Assembly (NCBI GenBank): GCA_034440575.1 | Contig: JAOTOL010001647.1 | Location: 3,804,501-3,868,500, forward strand | Length of the DNA stretch: 64,000 nt | Source: Imbricaverruca yamaguchii | Taxonomy: Eukaryota > Arthropoda > Thecostraca > Neoverrucidae | Direction: 5' to 3' | Notes under the pieces: model-generated | Seen by the model: the letters and a program-made list of their open reading frames with translations, nothing else | The model's database searches: none | What the model was told of the DNA's origin: nothing | Shown here: piece after piece, positions 43,901-55,900 of the stretch | Layout: every line of letters begins with the position of its first letter | Numbering within the stretch: position 1 is the first letter of the stretch | Translations under genes and position numbers: made by a program

Positions 43901-46900
43901 GGAGTGTGGTTACCAAATTGGATATTAGTAATCTGTTACGATTGGGATGTTGGACACTTTGAGCGGTTTAAGTAGAAAAGCTTTAGTAGCGAGTCTGCCA
44001 TATTTGGAGCGTCACTTTTTTACTTACCATGTTTGAGCGTCAAAAAGACAGTTCACTCTGAATCGTTAGTGTGCATCAGCTATGTTTCACCAGCTTCCCT
44101 GGTCAACCTACGTAATGTGTGCACATTAAAGTAGGTAGATCAGGGAATGTGCGTGCGAATAATAATATATGCGTGATGTCCTATCATTATCCATAATGCT
44201 TCAACCTGTTCTCTCCGGTCCCATGCTTCCATTCTAGTTACTGTGCATTGCGTTCGGCAGTGGGGTGCAGTATGCGTTCGGCATGCTGTTCTCATCCCAG
44301 CCAACGCTTCTCGACTGCCTTTTCTTCGGCGCCCTGATCTCGGCTACTGACCCGGTCACTATCCTGGCCATCTTCAACGACCTCCAGGTGGACGTCAACT
44401 TGTACGCCCTCGTGTTTGGCGAGTCGGTGCTCAACGACGCCGTCGCCATCGTGTTGGTCGCGTAAGTTAGATCAGAGGCGGGCAGGTTCTGTGGGTCAAG
44501 CAAAGGTAGGCAGGTTATGCGGGCCAAATGCAGGTGTGCAGCTCGATCAGAGATGGGTAGATTGTGGGCCAAACAAAGGCAGGAAAGTTGTGTGAGCCAA
44601 ACAAAAGCCGGAATGTTGTGTGGGCCAAACAAAGGCGGGAAGGCTGTGTGGGTCAAACAAGGGCGGGGACGTTGTGTGGGCCAAACAAAAGCGGGAATGT
44701 TGTGTGAGCCAACAAATGCGGGCAGGTTGTGTAGGAAAAGCGGAGGCGGACAGGTCTGTGTGGGGCAAGTGGAGGTTTGCAGGTTGTGGGCGAATCAGCT
44801 ATATACACCCCTCGCCGATAACCACGACGTGTACACTTCGTAACAGATTAAAGACTGTGTCCGCGTGTTGACGCTGGGTACCGCTTCTAACGGCACCACC
44901 ATGATCATATAAGTTATGGGCGCAATATGACCAGAGTAGTCGAAGCGCCCGAAAGCCCAAATAACAAATAACTAACCAGGTTGTGGGCCAAGCGGGGACG
45001 TGCTGGCTGCGTGAACTTCGAATATTGTATTTCACATTTTTCCACTGCAACACCAACTCGTTGTGTACTTAAGAAAATTCCCACTTCGCAACGTCAACTT
45101 GTTTTCGTTAACAGCAATACTCTGGTAATATACAACGGTGTATTTCCCGGTGTTCAGATGGCTGGTCGCGTGTATCAAACGAAGGTGCGCATTCTCTGTG
45201 GGTCAGACTGGCACGACTAGTTGAGTCAGATGAGGACATGCCCGGTGTGTGGGTCAGACCAGGGCGTGTTTGTCGCGTGAGTTCCGTCGGTGTGACTACG
45301 GCTTGAGTCGGACTCTCCAGATGGGTAGCGTTCGCATCGCATCGCGTTCCGGCGGTGAATTTCCCCGGAGCAGTCTGGCGGGATGTGGTGAGGCTCGTTT
45401 CCGGCGGCGGCGTGTGGCGTCGGTAGCTCGGTGGCGAGCTGGGCGTGTGAGAAACGAAGCGAGGCGAGGCAACCCTTCCTACTTGGGGGAGAGGCAGGCG
45501 ACACCATATGGTATCAGCTATCTGATTCGTCGTAGGGCCACAGACAACGGACAGGCGTGGCGGGGTCTAGTGGAACGTGTCTGTGGGTCCTGCCAGGGTC
45601 TGGTACGTATCTCTGGTGGGTCTGGTACGTATCTCTGGTGGGTCTGGTACGTGTCTGGTGGAGTCCGGTGGGATGTGTCTGGTGGTGTTTGGTCAACTCG
45701 TCTGTCGGGGTCCCGCGAAGTCTGGCGGAGTTCGTGGGGGCGTGTGTTTGGCGGGGTCCCGCGAAGTCTGGCGGAGTTCGTGGGGGCGTGTGTTTGGCGG
45801 GGTGTGGGCCGATGTGTCTGGCGGTGTCTGGTCAACTCGTCTGTCGGGGTCCCGCGAAGTCTGGGGGGTTTGGCGAGTTCGTGGGGGCGTGTGCTTGGCG
45901 GGGTGTGGGTGTTGGCGGGGTGTGGGCCGATGTGTCTCTGGCGGTGTCTGGTCAAACTCGTCTGTCGGGGTCCCGCGAAAGTCTGGCCGAGTTCGTGGGG
46001 GCGTGTGTTTGGCGGGGTGTGGGCCGATGTGTCTCTGGCGCCAACTCGTCTGTCGGGGTCCCGCGAAGTCTGGCGGAGTTCGTGGGGGCGTGTGTTTGGC
46101 GGGGTGTGGGCCGATGTGTCTCTGGCGCCAACTCGTCTGTCGGGGTCCCGCGAAGTCTGGCGGAGTTCGTGGGGGCGTGTGTTTGGCGGGGTGTGGGCCG
46201 ATGTTCGTGGGGGCGTGTGTTTGGCGGGGTGTGGGCCGATGTGTCTGGTGGGGGGGCGTGTGTTTGCGGGGTCCGAAGTGGCCGAGTTCGTGGGGGCGTG
46301 TGTTTGGCGGGGTGTGGGCCGATGTTCGTGGGGGCGTGTGTTTGGCGGGGTGTGGGCCGATGTTCGTGGGGGCGTGTGTTTGGCGGGGTGTGGGCCGATG
46401 TTCGTGGGGGCGTGTGTTTGGCGGGGTGTGGGCCGATGTTCGTGGGGGGTGCGGGGTGTGGGCCGATGTTCGTGGGGGCGTGTGTTTGGCGGGGTGTGGG
46501 CCGATGTTCGTGGGGGCGTGTGTTTGGCGGGGTGTGGGCCGATGTTCGTGGGGGCGTGTGTTTGGCGGGGTGTGGGCCGATGTTCGTGGGGGCGTGTGTT
46601 TGGCGGGGTGTGGGCCGATGTTCGTGGGGGCGTGTGTTTGGCGGGGTGTGGGCCGATGTTCGTGGGGGGCGTGTGCTTGGCGGGGTGTGGGCCGATGTTC
46701 GTGGGGGGCGTGTGTTTGGCGGGGTGTGGGCCGATGTTCGTGGGGGCGTGTGCTTGGCGGGGTGTGGGCCGATGTGTCTCTGGCGCCATGCGCTGTGGCT
46801 TCTATGATTTTGACATTTTATGGGAAAATAACTGACCGCTAAATTCATGTCTTCAAGAATATTGTTACCTCCGGAATAGTCTTATCTTGTATTGCATTCT

Positions 46901-49900
46901 TGAAATAGGTTGGAATATTCCTTCAGTGTCGGGTGTAACTAATGATTAGGGGTAGGCAACCCATGATTAACGGGTGATGGTATCATGCATATTTAGCTTC
47001 ATATATTGCGTGATCTTCTTTTCATTTACAAGCTTTTGATTTCGGCATGTGCCCTAAGTTATACAAAATATGTCCAGTTATGGTATCGGGATCCCTGAGC
47101 ACGGTGGTACTATCTACATATGCAGGGCATAGCCTTGGGAATCTCGCCGTAGGCGGGTGTATTGGTGCACATCTGACCGGCGTCTATCGCAACATCTCCA
47201 CATGTGCGCGGTTGCTGAATCACTTTGATTCGTCCATGTCAGAGAGCATCTCAGTCCAATCTGTGATACCACCCTGTCCAATCTGTGCCGCGTGACTGTT
47301 GAATCCCCTGGGTTCTGCCCTGCCCGCGGAGTGTCTCGTAGACTCGTCGGTGATGCTCGTCTCCGCTGTGCTTAGGCGTCCGTCACGTGCCAACATGTTG
47401 GTCCACTAAGACAGTCATTGGCTGATGTCAACATGGAGTGTTGACACAAGCCGGAGGCTGGCGTGTTGTTCCCTTTCCTTGAGTAATTCATCTGGACTTA
47501 TGTGTTTCATGCGGGGCTGGATTGATACCACCCTGTCTGTTTATTTCATGCATGTATTTCCCCCGATTTGCACTCGGCACCAGCGTGGTTTGCCTAACGT
47601 TTCATATGCCATTGTGCAGGAGGGGCGATGTGGCGATATGGCCAGTGCCCATTCGTACCGTTCGCCACGCTTTACCGTCACTGTTATGGGACTGCACATC
47701 ACGATAGCGTTCGTGCGTTTTAATATTTAGCCCGCGCCGTCTTTCCGGTCAAATCCTAACACCCCGTCTCGTGGGCGGGGGGGGGGGGGGGGGGGCGGTT
47801 GAAGACCCCTCTAAAATCCAAACTAAGCATCGCACGAAAACGAAAGCGATGTCATCGGAAAGCGCTTGACGAGTAGGGCCCAGGTCCACCCTCCAAAACA
47901 ATTTCCCCCCAAAAGTGACGTCACCAGAGGCTAGATTTGCACGACTTTTCACGACTAACATTATGTTTTTGACTCTGGGGAGTTCATTTTGAGGATATAT
48001 AAAAACAAAATTTATTTGGAATGAGAAAAGGACAGCGAAATCGACCAGGGCCATAATTGTGTTGGCCCACAAAAATATTTTTGTTCTGAATTTATTTTTT
48101 TTGAGTTTTCATATTTTCTTTAAGTTTCCTTTTCCAATGGGTAGAACAGACCGAGAAACGTTGTTGGAAGTCAACTTGCCCTAACAAAAAATGCTTGCTT
48201 TAGCCAGAATCGTGTATTTGAACTGCAGTTTGGTAAATACGCAAAATTTATATGTAGTCAAAAACGAAAAAAAAAGAAGTAAAAATTCCACTCGTACGTT
48301 TTGTTGTATCCATAAAGATAAGCAAACGCTGAAAGTGTTATTAAAATATCTGTATCCGTTAAAGCGTGACGACTGGTTGAACTTTTTAGGAGGTGGCCTC
48401 ACTTGACCTTGACTGACTCGTTAACCCTAGATGACCTGACCTAAAAATTTTGAATCAGCATGTCAAATTGATGTGGGAAAAGGTATGCCAAATTTGGGCG
48501 CGCTACCGCGCGCCGTTCGTCCCCTATCCGCGAAAAACCTGAGGGGGGAGGGGCAGTTGAAGACCCCCCGAGACGGGACGGGTTAACACTCCAACATATC
48601 TAACACTCCAACACTGGACCATCAGTAACCAGAGAAAGGTGGAACTTCGTTATGACCGTTTCTTTGGTGATTCACGACGCACTTCATGCATATTCATGGG
48701 TAATGGCACCACCCATACTGTTTCGCCGGTAGGCCGCGGGATTGGGAAATGTCCGGAGCGGTGTCGAACCCGGGACCTTTGGTGCTCAGACCCCAACGCC
48801 TTAACCACTCGGCCACCACCGCCCCTTCGTTATTACCGTGGCGTTCTGCTGTCGCTCACAGTGCTATCGACAACTACGCCAAGCTATACGCCATCGGTCT
48901 GGACGGCTTCGAAGGCATGGCGTTCCTGAAGGCGTTCGGTCTGTTCGTATACGTGTTCTTCTCGTCCTTCCTGCTGGGCTCGGTGATGGGCTGCGCCACG
49001 TCTGTGCTCACCAAGTTCACCCACATCTGCGACTTCCCGCTGCTGGAGAGCTCGCTGTTCCTGCTCATGAGCTACTCGTCCTTCCTGATGGCCGAGGCGG
49101 CCGACCTCACCGGTGAGATGTGCTGAGGACAATGTCGTACGTGGCACCGGGAAGCTGGGGGCAGCGGTAGCTCAGTTAGTTTAGCGTCGGACTCTTGATT
49201 GCAAGACTGTGGGTTCGAATCTCACAACCGACGGCATTTACAGAGTCCACCCGCGTCAAATCGGCGTGGGAGGTTGGCGACGCTGTATGACCTAGCGGTT
49301 GAATGCGTCGTAAAAGAACCCAAGGTGAGTCAGTCCTGAGGACAATGTCGTGCATGGGACCGGAAAACTGCAGCCATGCGGTCGGGCGTCTGCTGCCAGT
49401 GGTATTGCGCCGCTTCTCCGCAATATTTAGATGGAAGCGTTCGAGTGTGGCCGTCGGATAAATCAAGTAAACAGAGTCAACATCATGGTACAGTGTTTGT
49501 ATGTTGAGACGCCTCTATATTGGTGCAGTCGGTATTTTTGTGCCGTCGGAGTGAGATGAGTGTGTACATTGGGACACCCACGTTGATGCAGTAGGTATTT
49601 TTGTCCCGTCGGGGTGAGGTGTATGTGTACATTTGGACACCCACGTTGATACGGTAGGTATTGTTGTGCGGCCGGAGTAAGATGGATGTGTTCATTGGGA
49701 CACCAACATTGATACAGTAGGTATTGTTGTGCGGTCGGAGTGAGATGGATGTGTTCATTGGGATACATATACACTGGTGCAGTTTAGCCGACCGACATTT
49801 CCGTGTTCGCGTAAGCCACCAGCTATCCAGAGGATTTATGCAGGTGAACGACGTACCGGTGCCACCTGCCGTGAAGTTTTTTTTTTTTTTAGAGTGACTT

Positions 49901-52900
49901 CATTCATGCCTTGGGACGAATACTTGGTCGCTACTCTTCGCCCGCGACCAATCGGCGTGAGAGATTGGCGACGCTACATGACTCAACGGTCGATGTGTCG
50001 TAAAAACCAATAACCAACCAACAACCATTCATTCACGCCTTAGTGATATAGAACATTCTGGTGCAAGTGTTCTAAATCGCTCAGCATATTAAAGTGTGTT
50101 TCTCGCACTAACTGTGGAGCTGACAGAGATTCACCGATCCTGCTGTATTGCTCGTTGATGCGCTCCAAACAGGACTACCCCTGATTTACGGAGCACGCAA
50201 TTCTACTGAATATGCATTGGACACATTTCATCACACCGCTATCCGAATCGCGACCGGAGCATTTCGCACGTCACCTACCGCGAGCCTTTTGGCAGAAGCA
50301 CACGCCCCTCCTCTCTGCGTAGAGAACTGTGGGGAATGCTATACACCTGTAACGTTGGTCAGTTTCTTTATCATCCTGCTTACTCGTGTGTTTTTTCGCG
50401 TCCCTTTCGCGTGCAATTCCTCCTCCCCCACATGGCAGCTGATTTCACCGGAGGTGGAAGTATGTCTCGCGAAAATCAGAAAAGCCAATGTCCCTCCAGC
50501 AGAATTTGGCGCACTGGCTCTGGAGCATATATAAACATTCCAGGAATGGGTATTTTATAATTGTTTGCTGTATATATTTTATAGTCCAATTTTTATGTAT
50601 TACTGACTCACTAAGCTAACTGATATTTTATTAAGATATAAAGCTAACCAGCAACTAACAGAACTGATCAAATGATCATGAGCTGCCTAGCTTGATGCCA
50701 TTAACACATAAATTTGCTCAACACACACAAAGTAGAACAGCAAACTTTCCTCTGCTTGAAGTGGCTTGCTTAAGCCCAAATAATTATTAATATGATCCTG
50801 GACAAGTGTCAAAGTTGCTTGACATAAATTGCAAGTTGCAAGACCTATATTACCGACAAATTTCTAAATATCGGAATGAAATGTCATATAATTTCTTGAA
50901 TATTCCGATTCCGATTATAACGTTACCAGTTCGTCCTCCTGCAAAGCTTAGTTTGGAAGTCAGACGTGTCTTTAAGAACCCTCGCCCGGGGCGGGGTGTG
51001 AGGATCTGACCGGAGGACTCCGGTATGAGGTGAATGTCCAGGGTGAGGCGTGACGTGCAACACGCTCTCGACAGGCATAGTGGCGGTGCTGTTTTGCGGC
51101 ATCTGCCAGGCACACTACACCTACAACAACATGTCGGACGACGCGCGGGCGCGCACCAAGGACTTCTTCGAGCTCATCAACTTCCTCGCCGAGAACTTCA
51201 TCTTCAGCTACATCGGAGTGTCGCTCTTTACGTTCCCCAAGCACCAGTGGGACTTCGCCTTCATCGGCTGTGCATTTGTATCCTCTGGGACTGAGCAGAC
51301 ATGGTGCTCGACTCGGCTGTGCCGTATCGTTGTATCTGTTCGAGTCAGTGTTTCCGTTGAGCCACTCTTAATTGACAGGAACCAAGCACTTGGAATCATG
51401 CCGAATATTCCTTGGAAACTGCAATCACATGTTAATCTAATGTGATTATGCATAGTTTTCCGAATTACCAGATGCCGGATCATAATGTCGCGACTCTTCA
51501 GTTCGTTTTGACCAAATTTGATGCAATAGCGTGTTTATGTTAAGTTCTGTTTGGCTTATGAGAAAACGTAACACTACATAAGATATCTGTTGCCGAGGTC
51601 GGCGCGGAAAGGTTGGGTGCAACTGCCTCTGTAATGAACACTAATAAGCAACCGCCAGGTATAGTCGACAGGAGTTATTTTTCCTTTCGAATTTGGAGTT
51701 CCCGTTTGATTTCTTGCACGCCTCACCTTATTTGTTACCCACCAGTGAGGTAGCTAGCACTAAGTGACGTGGTAAGTAGGTAGTATCGCGGAATTGAAAC
51801 GGTGTGGCTTAACCATGTGGAAATCCTTCAAATTCAGCGAATGTCAAAGCACGTGAGCTGCGAGAGTTTCCCTCGCATGGTGCCTTCCCGCGCCGTGAGT
51901 CACCTGTCAGTGCTTTATGCATGATCAGGCGACATCAGGCACGAATCACTGGCGATAGCAGCGCCGCCATCTTGTTAGCCCACTCGGTGCAGCTGTGTCG
52001 TGTCAGTGGCGTGTCGGTCTCCTTGACGACGTGCGAACAGGTGTCGCTGTTCATTGGGCGGCTGTGCAACGTCTACCCGCTGTCGTGGCTTCTCAACATC
52101 CGACGAAGGCCGGTCATCCCTCTCAACTTCCAGCACATGATGATGCTGTCAGGTGGGTTGACGCCGACGCTTCGGACGCACGCTTCCAACGCGTGACGCC
52201 GCTGTCCGCTGGGTTGGCGCTGATGCTTCAGAAGAACGCCCGAAGTTGAATTGAGCGATAGACGATGTTTCGATGGTGATGTTTTTTTTCTTGCATCAGT
52301 CCTCAGTCTCTGGTAGGGGCTATGGTGCAGGTATTTCCAATGCATTCGCTGTAGTGGTGCGTTAGATTACGGGTACTTAACTTAACGCACGCAGGTGGCT
52401 AAGTGTTCCGTGGTGCAGTGAGGGGATTGGTAAAGGTCAGTAAAGTTGCTTTTGCAATATGGTAAGTAAACTAAAGGTTAGTTTTCCTCGCATTTCTATG
52501 TTTGCAGAATGTGTACATTTCGTCGAGGCCACACATCTCACATGTTGTAGCCTCTGGAGAGAACTAGGATTCAAACTACCTGTTGGTCAGTGGTGTTATA
52601 GTGAGGAGGGGGGGGGGGTGAGGGGTGAGTTGGCCCTAATTACAATGTGCAAAAGGCCAGCCCTCCAGAAATCTGAGTGAGTCATGCCTGGCTCATTCTT
52701 TCTTCTTTCTTTCTTCAAAGCATTGTGTTCCTCAAACAGTTACGTATTGAAAACAAGTGGTGGCAAAGCGGCACTGCATGCTTTCTCTACGGTTACTCCA
52801 GAATCACACTGCTAATGTGATGCTGGGCTCGAGGAATGGCTGTATTTTTGTTCGAAATAGTTTACTTTTGGCTGGGGTGGGGACCGCCAAATGTATATAC

Positions 52901-55900
52901 ATCATAGTACTGTCATGTGTGCTCCACCGACTGAATCGTACATTTCCAAATGTATCGGGTATCAGATGCCGCCATCTGTTAGTGGCTGCTGGGGTGCCAT
53001 CACCGATTCCTGACCACTGTTACGTAATTGATTATCTACGATATTTGCGGCGTCACCCCATGTGACGCACGTGAAGTCACTCTTTCAGCGTGACCACTTC
53101 GACTTCGACATCCCACGATTGCCAATGTGACGCCACCGCTTATCAATATCTGATGCGACGTCACTTGATTTTCTGTAACCTATTGTGATTTTGCTATTAT
53201 TCTCAGTTGCCATGTACTTTGGCGCCAATACCGTCGCTATGACTCCTTTGGCACCACTTATGTGAAGGACCGGTGTGACATCACCCCATCTCGCTGTGAC
53301 CGCTGCAATATCAGTGCCTCTCCCACTGACCACTCTGACGTCACTATGTCCGATGTGACATCACTGCATTACGCTGTGGCCGCTGTAATACTACCACCTC
53401 TCCTTCTCACGTCAATCTATGACCGATGTGGCACCACTGCATCTCGCTGTGACCGCTGTAATACCTCCGCCTCTCTCACCGGTCACTCTGACGCGACTTT
53501 ATGACGGACTTATCCCACCCAACAAGGCGTTGCAGACTTATCACAGCTTGACGTTGTAGGCCTGCGGGGCGCCATCGCCTTCGCGTTGGCGATCCGGAAC
53601 ACGTACTCGGTCGGTCGGCAGACGGTGCTGACGGCCACCTCCATCATCGTGGCCGTCACCGTCATCTACGGCGGTCTCACCACCCAGCTGCTGCTCTGGC
53701 TGGGCATCCCGTGAGGGCACGCCGCGGCGACGGTCACCGCACCACTATCTTGGCGCTCTGTCGAAATGACAATCAGTATTGCTCGAGATGCTGGGGCCTT
53801 TGCGTTTTGTTGCCCATATATTATTTTGGTTCAGACTTCGTGCAATTGGTGGCAGACAAAAACTCGATTTGTTTGCCGCAGTACGCGTGTTTCATCCTAT
53901 AGGCGAGCATTGCGAACACATCTCGCTTGTCCAGCACCAAGTATCTGCCTTGAATGGTGAATGGAGACGGATGGTGGTACGAGATGACCGGAGTGGTGCT
54001 GAGAGATCATCTGGCATCTGGTGACCTGTGACCTATGTGACAGGGTGTACTAATGTAGACCTGCATATTGGAGAGGGGTGGCACGAGGTGACCGGTGATA
54101 AGGGTGACAAGTGTGACACAAGACGACCTCCGGGGTTGGCCGGGATGACGTGACATGACCCGTGACGTGTGACGGTAGGCCGGGTGGAGTAGCGACATGT
54201 CCTGTGACCTATGACAGGGCAGGGTAATGTAGGAAGACTTGTTGGGTGGAATAGGGCGGCACGTCACCCGTGACATGTGGGAAAGGGTGCAGCAGGAATA
54301 TTTGTTGGGTGGTATAGGGTGGCATGACGTTTCCCCGTGACGCGTGTGACAGTGAGGCTTAGCGTGAGAGGACCTTTGCGGTGAGCTTGGCAGCACGAGA
54401 TGACCTGTTGGGCGCTGTATGACCGAAGCAGTCGATGCGCCCCTAAGCCCAAATAACCAACCAACGAGATGACCTGTGATCTGTATTGTGTACGGCAGGG
54501 TTGGAGGCGAGGAGGATGACGAGACGACTGGACTGAACCAGGTGCCTCGGCCCCGGCAGGTGAGTGGGCTGTTGGTGCTGGGTCGTGGCTGCATGTTCCG
54601 TCTACTGCTACGCTGCGCTCCCACTGCCACTGCCACTGCCACTGCCACTGCCACTGCCGCTGTAGCTAGCTTTCACGTATGTGTGCTTTGTGTGCTCTTT
54701 GCGTCTGTGGCGAGGACACGGTGATAGGGATAGGCAGCACGCGCTGTGTGAGGGGGAACATTGTTGGACAGTGCTGGTGTCTGGACTAATGGACAGGTCA
54801 TTGTATATGCAATCGATAAAAAAACAAGTCCTTTTAACTCCCTCGACTGTCTTAGGCGTTTGTCTATGGATGAGGCCATCGTGTTCACTTTATTTTCGAA
54901 ATACAGCCTATAGCTCCGAAAGTATATGTCACATTACGAAAAACACATGGGTAATTGCTGGACCTGTCTTTCATATGCCAAAAAATATAAGCTCAGTAAT
55001 CTTTTACCCTTGTGTGATTCATCTGGAAAACAAATTTAAATAAAAGTATAATGAACACTTGTCCTCCTCTTTTGCTCATTTTCGTCTGTGATTTAAGCAC
55101 AATCGTCCTCTATAAGCCCGAACAATATCCGTGGGCCGGTAACTTTAGGTGATATCAGCTGTCAAAGTGTGCACATCTGTCTGCGCATACAATTTGCATT
55201 AGCTTTGTTATAGTTACATGGCGACAAACAATTGAGCACGCAATACGAAGTATGTTAGATGTACTCATTCATAACATCCATCTTAAAGATATCTGGCTGT
55301 TAAGATCAGCAATCTGGGGCATTGACATGATGTGTGTGGACTTAATCGGATTACTTAGCCCTTGCCAGGTGAGGGGCATCACGGGGCTTTCATGAGGTCC
55401 TTGAAAAGGTACACTTTAAGGGCCGTTTTAATTTTGGGATCTGGTATTGGTTGGGGTTGTGAGCGCCTTTTTGTTCAGGCTTATGCTAGTATCTTCCACT
55501 TACAGGCTTAACACAGATTGGTGCCAGTGGCTTTTTATTAAGTCTGAACACTTTTGACTATGTATGACGTGAAGACGTGTTCCTTCCAGAGCCGTCAGTG
55601 AAGCTGATACTGAATATGCCCATGCTCCTACTTAGTTGATTAATTCAGATATTCAGACAAAAATCAGATGCAATTTTGGTTGATGTATAAACAATGGGAT
55701 CAGGTAGATGAGCAATATTTAATTTGTGTATCTCTTGCATGACCTGAATGCACTTGATTTTTGTGCATGCTATGTTCATATATTTGTCACTGCAGATATT
55801 ATGTTTCCCATTTGTTGCATCTTTCTTTGTGCGATTTTGTCTCGGGAGGGTGTGTGTGGGAAGGGGGGAGGGGGGTCTGCTTACATCTGGACAATGCATA

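Noticed and set aside
45249..46848. Open frames of 528, 423, 421, 416 and 298 codons on both strands
   Set aside because: All come from the 38-bp minisatellite; the same sequence is open in many frames at once, which excludes them as separate genes.
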